NCBI RefSeq assembly: GCF_905207935.1
Contig: NZ_CAJLNI010000097.1
Span: 1-6,795, forward strand
Direction: 5' to 3'
Source of the DNA: an uncultured Haemophilus sp.
Lineage (GTDB): Bacteria > Pseudomonadota > Gammaproteobacteria > Enterobacterales > Pasteurellaceae
DNA: 6,795 bases
The position numbers and the translations under genes are program-made. The notes beneath the pieces were generated by a model. It was not told the origin of the DNA and searched no databases. It was given only the letters and a program-made list of their open reading frames with translations. Numbering within the stretch: the first letter of the stretch is position 1; every line of letters begins with the position of its first letter. This document shows, one piece after another, positions 1 through 5,026 of the stretch.

Positions 1-35
1 AAAAGTGCGGTTAAAATTAAGCGAGTTTTTTGCAT
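1..35 (-). CDS. Partial gene start with signal-peptide-like N-terminus, runs off left edge
   Basis: Read on the minus strand from position 35, an ATG opens a frame of 11 complete codons, MQKTRLILTAL, before the window ends. The pattern (Lys and Arg within the first five residues, then a hydrophobic run) is typical of an exported protein. The T-A-L codons contain the uptake signal ACCGCACTT, the same placement as in the phosphatase signal peptide at 5051-5059. A promoter-like sequence with a Fur-like half-site lies just upstream. The gene would follow the TonB-dependent receptor in the same direction, where a periplasmic binding protein or another uptake component would be expected, but that is inference. 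Against the call, there is no clear Shine-Dalgarno sequence, and the candidate promoter would start transcription almost at the ATG. So little is visible that a chance frame cannot be excluded. Confidence 0.5.
   Translation of the reverse strand, partial: MQKTRLILTAL
3..11 (+). repeat. DNA uptake signal sequence (USS), AAGTGCGGT
   Basis: A perfect 9-base Haemophilus-type uptake signal core followed by the AT-rich segment (TTAAAATTAA) usual after it. It appears to lie inside the first codons of the minus-strand gene that leaves the window on the left. In Haemophilus these repeats mark DNA for uptake by the competence machinery. Confidence 0.9.
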
Positions 36-38
36 ATA

Positions 39-71
39 GATAATGATACGCTACGCCATCAAGAATGTAAA
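39..71 (-). promoter_or_regulatory. Candidate promoter with Fur-like half-site for the left-edge gene
   Basis: On the minus strand, TTTACA (71-66) and TATCAT (48-43) are separated by 17 bases; each matches the sigma-70 consensus at five of six positions. The decamer TATCATTATC (48-39), complement of GATAATGATA, equals the left half of the classical Fur box and covers the -10 element. The other half of a 19-bp Fur box is not conserved. The -35 element overlaps the T-tract of the receptor terminator. Expected transcription start is near 36, so the message would be nearly leaderless if the ATG at 35 is the true start. Confidence 0.4.
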
Positions 72-90
72 AAGGCGTGCTAAGCACGCC
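69..90 (-). terminator. Intrinsic terminator of the TonB-dependent receptor gene
   Basis: A perfect 7-bp GC-rich stem, GGCGTGC with GCACGCC (74-80 and 84-90) around a 3-base loop, is followed on the minus strand by five T residues (73-69). It begins 18 bases after the receptor stop codon. The T-run is on the minus-strand side only, so it works for the receptor transcript. Confidence 0.9.
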
Positions 91-108
91 CTTGTTAGTG
101 GGTAATAA

Positions 109-2061
109 TTAGAACGAGCCTTTCAAGCCAACGTAAACATTACGTCCTTCTTGGCCGTATCTTGTGATACTTTCGTATTTTTTATCAAATAGATTATTTA
201 GATTAAGATAAATATTCACATTGTCAGTCAATTGATAATTCGCTCCGATATTAACTAACGTATAAGATGGCAGTTTTACTCCTTTATATTGAGTATAGCT
301 TGGTGCTGGACCATAGTAATCATCAGTCCGTTTTCCAACATAACTGATATTTGCATTTGTACCTAGTTTTTCCGTAACTTGGTATGCTAAACCTAGGTTA
401 GCAGTGTGTTTTGGGCGGCGGATCAATTCAATACCTTTGCTATCTTTAGTCTGTGTATAAGTGTAGTTAGCATAAGCGTTTAAATCTTTGGTTAATTTTC
501 CTGTGTAAACTAATTCAATACCTTTTACTTTAGTTTTTCCTTCAAGATTGATAACGCCTGTCCAAGTTGGGTTGTTTGCGATAAAGTTTCTTACATTACG
601 AGTAAAGTAAGTTACATCAAGGCTGTGATTTTTATTTGTAGTTTCCATTAATAGCCCAAACTCACCACCTAAACTTTTTGCTGGTTTCAAATTTGGATTG
701 GCATGATATGTTCCTGAATAACCGTAATATTCAACTAAACTTGGATTTTGAATTGATGATCCAAAACTTGCATGGGGACGGACATTTGGAGATAAACGAT
801 AAGCACCTGCAATACGTCCAGTAAATGCATTTTCAAATTGTGAATTTTCAGTAAAGCGACCGCTTACAGAGATATTGTGATCATCTTCTGTAAATAGGTG
901 ATATTCGGTTGCAATACTTTTTTCTGTTAGTTTTTTCTCATCTCTTGGTGTAAATGTTGTGGAATCATAAGTTGCTCGTTGGTATTCTGCCAGAATACTT
1001 ACACCTTGTTTGATATTACCTTCACGATCGAAATTAATATCTAATTGATAGTTTGCACTTTGTTTTTTAGCATCGTACGCAGAGTATGGATTTGAGTATG
1101 GGTACAAATCAAACGTATCATTATCCGTTTTGATATGGCTAATACTTATTTTATGTTTGAAAAGTTCTTTATCATTTCCGACATATCCACTTAATTTAAA
1201 TAGTGTTTCTCGTGTATGGGCTCGATCATCGTATGCTGTTTCTTGCTCAAATTGACGAGAATCATTGTCATAATGCACTGTTTTTGAAGAATGGGATGTT
1301 AAAAGTTCTATACCTTTGTTGCTGTCATCGTATCCTAAACGTAGAGATACATTATCACGATGAAATTTATCTTTTTCAGTATGTCCACCTGTTACAAATG
1401 GGGTTCCTGTTGGTGATGTGTAATAAAACTTATTTGAGCTTAATGCAGAAATACCACTTGTACGATGGCTATCGCCGTGCAAAGAATAATAGAATCCATC
1501 ATTATGACCAGAAATTGTCAAAGATGCATCACGAGTTCTATGTGAACCTGTACCAAAATCAAAATCTACATTAAATGGTTTATCTTTGTATAATCCACTT
1601 TTGGTTGTGATATAGATCACTCCACCCATTGCATCGCTTCCCCAAAGAGCAGATTGTTCTCCACGTAATACTTCAATACGTTCAATATTGCTAAGTGTTA
1701 ATCCACCAAAGTCATATCCCAAATTATTGGTAGGTTTCATTTTAACTCCATCAATAATTACTGCAGTCTGGTTCGAGTTTGCACCGCGTAAGAAAAGACT
1801 GGTTAATGTTCCTCTTCCACCATTTGCACCCATTGCCACACCTGGAACAGTTTTCAACACATCACTCACATAAGTTGCATTACGTTCTGAAAAATCTTTC
1901 TCAGTTAAAACAGTAACAGATGAAGCGGTTTGATCTTGGTTTACTGGGGTGGCGTAAGCTGAATAAACATGAATTGGTTCAAGTTGAATTTCTTTTTCCT
2001 CAGCCGCCGCTAATGCTGGAATCGCTAATAAAATCGCTGAAGTAATCACATTTTTTTTCAT
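109..2061 (-). CDS. TonB-dependent outer-membrane receptor, BtuB-like
   Basis: The 650-residue product is an outer-membrane receptor that would import a scarce ligand using TonB-ExbBD energy. Residues 1-20 form a signal peptide (MKK, hydrophobic core, cleavage after ALAAA). A TonB box-like stretch (EPIHVYS, 28-34) follows. The plug, about 40-155, contains LRGANSNQTAVIIDGV (91-106) and a VLRGEQSALWGSDAMGG segment (131-147), both typical of BtuB/COG4206 receptors. The rest alternates like a 22-strand barrel and ends in YVGLKGSF, with the C-terminal Phe needed for barrel assembly. It is slightly longer than E. coli BtuB. The start has an AGGGA ribosome site 7 bases upstream. An A8 tract directly follows the ATG. 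The ligand cannot be read from sequence: cobalamin is suggested by similarity, but Fur-like half-sites nearby and the absence of a B12 riboswitch make iron, heme or another metal complex equally possible. Confidence 0.93.
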   Translation of the reverse strand: MKKNVITSAILLAIPALAAAEEKEIQLEPIHVYSAYATPVNQDQTASSVTVLTEKDFSERNATYVSDVLKTVPGVAMGANGGRGTLTSLFLRGANSNQTAVIIDGVKMKPTNNLGYDFGGLTLSNIERIEVLRGEQSALWGSDAMGGVIYITTKSGLYKDKPFNVDFDFGTGSHRTRDASLTISGHNDGFYYSLHGDSHRTSGISALSSNKFYYTSPTGTPFVTGGHTEKDKFHRDNVSLRLGYDDSNKGIELLTSHSSKTVHYDNDSRQFEQETAYDDRAHTRETLFKLSGYVGNDKELFKHKISISHIKTDNDTFDLYPYSNPYSAYDAKKQSANYQLDINFDREGNIKQGVSILAEYQRATYDSTTFTPRDEKKLTEKSIATEYHLFTEDDHNISVSGRFTENSQFENAFTGRIAGAYRLSPNVRPHASFGSSIQNPSLVEYYGYSGTYHANPNLKPAKSLGGEFGLLMETTNKNHSLDVTYFTRNVRNFIANNPTWTGVINLEGKTKVKGIELVYTGKLTKDLNAYANYTYTQTKDSKGIELIRRPKHTANLGLAYQVTEKLGTNANISYVGKRTDDYYGPAPSYTQYKGVKLPSYTLVNIGANYQLTDNVNIYLNLNNLFDKKYESITRYGQEGRNVYVGLKGSF

Positions 2062-2090
2062 TTTAAAATCCCTAGGATAAAAGTCTGTAT

Positions 2091-2141
2091 AAAAGCGCCA
2101 GCAGTTTACACATTAGACGCTTGGCGCGCAAACTTCTGGCG
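2091..2141 (-). promoter_or_regulatory. Interrupted inverted repeat in the receptor leader (possible attenuator or operator)
   Basis: On the minus strand CGCCAG-A-AGTTT (2141-2130) pairs with AAACT-G-CTGGCG (2107-2096), an 11-bp stem with one internal mismatch and a 22-base loop. The 3' arm can instead pair as TGGCGC (2100-2095) with GCGCCA in the loop (2127-2122). Both alternatives share the same 3' arm, which is followed by TTTT (2094-2091), as in an attenuator. It sits about 30-80 bases upstream of the receptor ATG. No known riboswitch consensus is recognisable. A protein-binding operator is an equally good reading. Confidence 0.4.
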
Positions 2142-2144
2142 ATG

Positions 2145-2172
2145 AAAATAACTCATCATCAAAATGAATGAA
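2145..2172 (-). promoter_or_regulatory. Weak candidate promoter of the receptor gene, with Fur-like half-site
   Basis: On the minus strand TTCATT (2172-2167) and TATTTT (2150-2145) are 16 bases apart; both are poor sigma-70 matches. GATGATGA (2160-2153), in the spacer next to the -10 element, matches seven of eight bases of the Fur-box left half; the right half is not conserved. The predicted start, near 2138, would fall inside the first arm of the inverted repeat, so the promoter or the RNA-hairpin reading may be wrong. Confidence 0.25.
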
Positions 2173-2207
2173 ATTTAAGAGAAATAAAAAATTTAAGGAT
2201 TTTTCTG

Positions 2208-2216
2208 ACCGCACTT
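2208..2216 (-). repeat. DNA uptake signal sequence (USS), ACCGCACTT on the plus strand
   Basis: A perfect uptake signal core in the divergent intergenic region between the receptor gene and glyQ, flanked by T residues (GACCGCACTTTTTC). No inverted partner lies nearby, so it does not form the paired-USS terminator seen elsewhere in Haemophilus genomes. Confidence 0.9.
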
Positions 2217-2223
2217 TTTCGCC

Positions 2224-2252
2224 TTTATCCGCATTATAGTTTCAAGTATAAT
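2224..2252 (+). promoter_or_regulatory. Probable glyQ promoter
   Basis: A perfect -10 box TATAAT (2247-2252) stands 17 bases after a weak -35 candidate TTTATC (2224-2229). The expected start near 2259 gives a leader of roughly 30 bases before the glyQ ATG. The leader is too short for a T-box or other long regulatory RNA. The glyQ ribosome site itself is poor, with only A-rich sequence ahead of the start. Confidence 0.6.
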
Positions 2253-2288
2253 GCCTGTATTTTTCATCACATTGTTATTAAAAAAATT

Positions 2289-3197
2289 ATGAGTACAAAA
2301 TTCAACGTAAAAACATTCCAAGGTATGATTTTAGCCTTGCAAGAATATTGGGCAAATCAAGGCTGTACCGTTGTTCAACCTTTTGATATGGAAGTAGGCG
2401 CAGGTACTTCTCACCCAATGACTGCATTACGCGCATTAGGCCCTGAGCCAATGGCATTTGCTTATGTGCAACCTTCACGTCGTCCGACTGATGGTCGTTA
2501 TGGTGAAAACCCAAATCGTTTACAACATTACTACCAATTCCAAGTGGTGATTAAACCGTCCCCAGATAATATTCAAGAACTCTATTTAGGTTCTCTTGAA
2601 ATGCTCGGTTTTGATCCAACACAAAACGATATCCGTTTCGTGGAAGATAACTGGGAAAACCCAACTTTAGGCGCGTGGGGTTTAGGCTGGGAAGTATGGT
2701 TAAACGGTATGGAAGTCACTCAATTTACCTATTTCCAACAAGTGGGTGGTTTAGAATGTAAACCCGTAACAGGTGAAGTAACCTACGGTTTAGAGCGTTT
2801 AGCCATGTACATTCAAGGCGTAGATTCTGTGTATGATTTAGTTTGGTCTGATGGTCCACTTGGCAAAACCACTTACGGCGATGTATTCCATCAAAACGAA
2901 GTGGAGCAATCAACTTATAACTTTGAATATGCGGATACCGATTTCTTATTCTACTGCTTCGATCAATACGAAAAAGAGGCGAAAAGCTTATTAGAATTAG
3001 AACGTCCGTTACCATTACCGGCTTACGAGCGCATTTTAAAAGCGGCACACAGCTTCAACTTGTTAGATGCACGTAAAGCGATTTCGGTTACAGAGCGTCA
3101 ACGCTATATTTTACGCATTCGTGCATTAACCAAAGGCGTGGCAGAAGCGTACTATGCGAGCCGTGAAGCCTTAGGTTTCCCAGGCTGTAAAAAATAG
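2289..3197 (+). CDS. glyQ: Glycine--tRNA ligase alpha subunit
   Basis: GlyQ is the catalytic-site subunit of the bacterial alpha2beta2 glycyl-tRNA synthetase, which activates glycine with ATP and charges tRNA-Gly in the cytoplasm. The 302-residue product has the family's usual length (303 in E. coli) and reads as GlyQ throughout: the N-terminal FQGMILALQEYWANQGC (9-25), the motif 2 region PSRRPTDGRYGENPNRLQHY (62-81), the conserved NWENPTLGAWGLGWEVWLNG (121-140) and the class II motif 3 GLERLAM (167-173). The ATG at 2289 matches the family N-terminus (MSTKFNVKTFQ). The beta subunit gene glyS, normally adjacent, is not found downstream within this window; five or more other genes occupy that place. 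No terminator follows glyQ, so the next genes may be partly co-transcribed. Confidence 0.98.
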   Translation: MSTKFNVKTFQGMILALQEYWANQGCTVVQPFDMEVGAGTSHPMTALRALGPEPMAFAYVQPSRRPTDGRYGENPNRLQHYYQFQVVIKPSPDNIQELYLGSLEMLGFDPTQNDIRFVEDNWENPTLGAWGLGWEVWLNGMEVTQFTYFQQVGGLECKPVTGEVTYGLERLAMYIQGVDSVYDLVWSDGPLGKTTYGDVFHQNEVEQSTYNFEYADTDFLFYCFDQYEKEAKSLLELERPLPLPAYERILKAAHSFNLLDARKAISVTERQRYILRIRALTKGVAEAYYASREALGFPGCKK

Positions 3198-3206
3198 GCA
3201 AAAACA

Positions 3207-3215
3207 ACCGCACTT
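3207..3215 (-). repeat. DNA uptake signal sequence (USS), ACCGCACTT on the plus strand
   Basis: A perfect uptake signal core in the 51-base gap between glyQ and the heme-barrel gene, followed by TAAGCATTAA. No hairpin or terminator accompanies it. Confidence 0.9.
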
Positions 3216-3236
3216 TAAGCATTAACACAACGATAT

Positions 3237-3242
3237 AAGGAG
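3237..3242 (+). promoter_or_regulatory. Ribosome binding site AAGGAG that decides the heme-barrel start
   Basis: AAGGAG touches the upstream ATG at 3243 with no spacer, but sits 6 bases before the second in-frame ATG at 3249. Normal spacing therefore favours 3249 as the start, shortening the protein by two residues. Confidence 0.75.
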
Positions 3243-3248
3243 ATGAGC

Positions 3249-3899
3249 ATGAAAGATTTTCAATACCCAGATGATATCTACACGGAAGCAGAAATTGATC
3301 CTAATACGCTCGCGAATTTAGGCCCATTGGCTAGATTAGCGGGTGTTTGGGAAGGTAAGCGTGGTGTGGATATCAACCCGAAAGCAGAAGGGCCAGAAAA
3401 AGATCCTTATATCGAACGTTACGAAGCCCATCCAACGGATGCACAAACTAATGGTCCGCAACTCTATTATGGATTACGTTATCACACCCATATTGTACAA
3501 CCAGGCGAAGTGGAAACCTTCCACGACCAAGTGGGTTATTGGTTATGGGAGCCTGAAACGGGTAATATTTTATTAACAGGCAGCATTCCACGTGGCCAAA
3601 CGTTTATTGCGGTCGGTAATGCACCAGCGGATGCGAAAGAGTTTACGGTAAAAGCGGTACGCGGTTCATTAACAAACGGCATCATTTCGAATCCGTTTTT
3701 AGAACGTTCATTTACCACAGAAAGTTTTGAGATGACGGTGAAATTCCATGATGATGGCACTTGGTCATACGATCAAACCACCATCCTGATTATCCCGAAT
3801 TATGATGCCCCATTTGAACATCGCGATCGTAACCGCTTAACTAAAATTGGCGAACCGAAATTGAACCCAACTGCGGCAGCTGAAAAAGGAGGTGAATAA
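3249..3899 (+). CDS. Nitrobindin/THAP4-like heme-binding beta-barrel protein (DUF1794 family)
   Basis: The 216-residue product, with no signal peptide, resembles the nitrobindin-type heme-binding beta-barrel family. Family members (plant nitrobindin, the human THAP4 C-terminal domain, M. tuberculosis Rv2717c) bind ferric heme in a 10-strand barrel and have been linked to NO binding and peroxynitrite isomerisation. Visible here are the opening LGPLARLAGVWEGKRG (24-39) with the hallmark G-x-W-x-G, a central barrel run including DQVGYWLWEPETGNILL, and near the C-terminus FEHRDRNRLTKI, where His191 is the best candidate for the proximal heme ligand. The last 20 residues look like a flexible tail and also encode the ribosome site of the next gene. 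An alternative start two codons upstream (3243) is less likely on ribosome-site spacing. Family assignment is confident; heme binding and any role in nitrosative stress are inferred. Confidence 0.85.
   Translation: MKDFQYPDDIYTEAEIDPNTLANLGPLARLAGVWEGKRGVDINPKAEGPEKDPYIERYEAHPTDAQTNGPQLYYGLRYHTHIVQPGEVETFHDQVGYWLWEPETGNILLTGSIPRGQTFIAVGNAPADAKEFTVKAVRGSLTNGIISNPFLERSFTTESFEMTVKFHDDGTWSYDQTTILIIPNYDAPFEHRDRNRLTKIGEPKLNPTAAAEKGGE
3886..3895 (+). promoter_or_regulatory. Near-perfect Shine-Dalgarno for the glutaredoxin-like gene
   Basis: AAGGAGGTGA is complementary to the 16S rRNA 3' end over ten bases and leads the ATG at 3899 with 6 bases after GGAGG. It lies inside the last codons (Lys-Gly-Gly-Glu) of the preceding gene. 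This is the strongest ribosome site in the window and suggests the small protein is made at a high level relative to its neighbours. Confidence 0.85.
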
Positions 3900-4156
3900 T
3901 GAAACCTATTCTTTATTATGCAGCAGATTGTCCTGATACGGCACCATTTGTTGCTGAGCTAAAACGCTTGGGTGTGGATTATGAGGCAGTGGAAGTCTTA
4001 TCTTCCATTCCAAACTTGAAACAATGGTTACGCTTGCGCGATCGTCACGCCGCATTTGATGATGCAAAAGCGCAAGGCTATGCTGGCTTTCCGGCATTAT
4101 TGTTAGATGATGATCGTGTTATTTTGGATGAATCCAAATTAAAAGAGATTTTTTAA
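3899..4156 (+). CDS. Glutaredoxin-related protein, single active-site cysteine (CPDT)
   Basis: The 85-residue protein has the size and layout of a minimal glutaredoxin/thioredoxin-fold domain: a first strand (ILYYAA), the active-site position C11-P-D-T14, a helix (residues 15-24), a second strand (YEAVEVL), and the conserved cis-proline in GFPALLLDD (Pro65) followed by the last strand and helix. It resembles the glutaredoxin-related group COG4545. Classical glutaredoxins have C-P-Y-C; here the second Cys is Thr and Cys11 is the only Cys, so only monothiol chemistry (glutathionylation or deglutathionylation, or metal-cluster binding) would be possible. The CGFS signature of iron-sulfur monothiol glutaredoxins is absent. 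The start overlaps the stop of the heme-barrel gene by one base (TAATG), indicating translational coupling. The redox partner is unknown. Confidence 0.85.
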   Translation: MKPILYYAADCPDTAPFVAELKRLGVDYEAVEVLSSIPNLKQWLRLRDRHAAFDDAKAQGYAGFPALLLDDDRVILDESKLKEIF

Positions 4157-4160
4157 AGTG

Positions 4161-4192
4161 ATGAAAAAACCTTAGCCTTTGCAACTTCAGCG
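4161..4192 (+). pseudogene. Out-of-frame signal-peptide start of the lipoprotein gene (apparent 1-base deletion)
   Basis: The ATG at 4161, 4 bases after the glutaredoxin-like stop, reads MKKP and then a TAG stop. If the A6 run after the ATG had one more A, the frame would read MKKTLAFATSA and continue directly into MILTACSHAQ of the gene below, forming a textbook lipoprotein signal peptide with lipobox L-T-A-C. The neighbouring phosphatase gene begins with exactly this ATG plus A7 arrangement (MKKT). The simplest explanation is a slipped A-tract: a mutation, a phase-variable switch, or a sequencing error. Transcriptional slippage could restore some product. Confidence 0.75.
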
Positions 4193-4540
4193 ATGATTTT
4201 GACCGCTTGTAGTCATGCACAATCTCAAGGTGAAATGTTGTGTCTGGACAAAGGGAAATCAGATGCTCACGGTTGCTTTCAAAATTTAGGAGAGTCTTAC
4301 TCTTATTTGAAAAAAGCTTGCGTGCAAGTGTTTGATGTGGCGGATATTAAGTTAGATGATCCTGCTAATAAAACTCAAGCGGTGTACGGCATTCTTTCGG
4401 AAGACAAGCAACAGGTTGAAGTGTTTGCGTCTGATTTACCTGAAAACACGATTTTAGAGGTGGTCAAAGGCGGCTATGTGTCCAAAGACGGCAAAGTGCG
4501 TTTAATGAAAACCAAGAAAAGTTGGAAAATTCGTAAGTAA
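4193..4540 (+). CDS. Small cysteine-containing putative lipoprotein, signal peptide disrupted
   Basis: The frame open from the ATG at 4193 encodes 115 residues beginning MILTAC, which is only the end of a lipoprotein signal peptide; there is no ribosome site at this ATG. With the upstream out-of-frame segment restored (4161), the protein would be about 126 residues with the lipid-modified Cys at position 17. The mature part has three further Cys (17, 28 and 43 of the short form), a helical stretch with CFQNLGESYSYLKKAC, then a strand-rich region (VYGILSEDKQQVEVFASDL) ending in a basic tail (KTKKSWKIRK). I recognise no family; the basic C-terminus and cysteines suggest a folded periplasmic domain. 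Its stop overlaps the next start (TAATG), so the frame past the lesion looks maintained. As written, the gene probably makes little or no correctly exported protein. Confidence 0.65.
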   Translation: MILTACSHAQSQGEMLCLDKGKSDAHGCFQNLGESYSYLKKACVQVFDVADIKLDDPANKTQAVYGILSEDKQQVEVFASDLPENTILEVVKGGYVSKDGKVRLMKTKKSWKIRK

Positions 4541-4986
4541 TGAAGAAAGTCAGTTTTTTGCAATTTTTATTTAGAATTGGTGATGATTATTTAATGTTTT
4601 TGCGAAATTTAACACCCGCTGTGTTGTTTTTATCACTCGCGTTATTTATGTATTCTGAGCTGAATTGGGCACATTGGGCGTGGAGTAATGTGCTCGTACT
4701 GTTTTTAAGTTTGGCTTCAGGATTTATTGCACTCAGCGTCATGGCAATAAATACTGTCGCTTTTGTACGCAAGATGCTGAAAACCTTAAGAACACTAAGC
4801 GGAGAGAGCGAACTTGATGAAAATATTGGTACGCTCGCATTATTTAGAATGCTCTGGCTCGAAAGCAACAGTAAACAGCTAATCTTTTTTGCGGTAGTCA
4901 ATATTGTGGCGGTATTTATGGTGTTAGTTTATGGCGCCAAATATGCCTTGAATTTTTATAGCTCAATTTCAGCATTAAATGATTAG
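4540..4986 (+). CDS. Small integral membrane protein of unknown function, three predicted helices
   Basis: The 148-residue product has three hydrophobic stretches long enough to span the inner membrane: about 24-38 (PAVLFLSLALFMY), 49-75 (VLVLFLSLASGFIALSVMAI) and 112-133 (LIFFAVVNIVAVFMVLVYGA). Between helices 2 and 3 lies a polar segment of about 35 residues rich in Lys and Arg at its start, then acidic (SGESELDENIG). By the positive-inside rule this puts the N-terminus and the loop in the cytoplasm and the C-terminus outside. The ATG overlaps the lipoprotein stop by one base (TAATG) and has no clear ribosome site of its own, so its translation probably depends on ribosomes finishing the lipoprotein gene. 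I recognise no family; a partnership with the lipoprotein is suggested only by the coupling. Confidence 0.8.
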   Translation: MKKVSFLQFLFRIGDDYLMFLRNLTPAVLFLSLALFMYSELNWAHWAWSNVLVLFLSLASGFIALSVMAINTVAFVRKMLKTLRTLSGESELDENIGTLALFRMLWLESNSKQLIFFAVVNIVAVFMVLVYGAKYALNFYSSISALND

Positions 4987-5002
4987 GTCTTAAAGGCATA
5001 AT
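4975..5002 (+). promoter_or_regulatory. Weak candidate promoter ahead of the phosphatase gene
   Basis: CATAAT (4997-5002) matches the -10 consensus at five of six bases. The best -35 candidate, TTAAAT (4975-4980) 16 bases before it, is poor. It lies across the end of the membrane-protein gene and the 40-base gap before the phosphatase. Read-through from the upstream genes is equally plausible, as no terminator separates them. Confidence 0.25.
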
Positions 5003-5026
5003 AGAAAGTTAGGTTAAGTCTCGAAT

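Noticed and set aside
1203..1873. Open plus-strand frames of 123 and 61 codons inside the receptor gene
   Set aside because: They lie antisense to a well-supported receptor, have no ribosome site and encode low-complexity, Cys/His-rich sequence typical of shadow frames.
2062..2288. Cobalamin riboswitch upstream of the BtuB-like receptor
   Set aside because: No recognisable B12 box or related conserved core is present, and the leader is too short for the usual fold.
2302..3048. Two minus-strand frames within glyQ
   Set aside because: glyQ is certain on the plus strand; the antisense products resemble no family.
3198..3248. Terminator between glyQ and the heme-barrel gene
   Set aside because: The gap holds only a single USS and no hairpin with a T-tract.
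4154..4193. Read-through fusion of the glutaredoxin-like protein with the lipoprotein, which share a frame
   Set aside because: A TAA stop separates them and the intervening residues form a signal peptide, so separate genes with a slipped A-tract are simpler.
4494..4502. Possible USS AAGTGCGTT, and ACCGCACGT at 5856-5864
   Set aside because: Each has one mismatch in the 9-base core; listed only as near matches.
4587..4901. Minus-strand frame of 104 codons opposite the membrane-protein gene
   Set aside because: The plus-strand frame has coherent membrane helices and a TAATG junction; the antisense product is Ser-rich shadow sequence.
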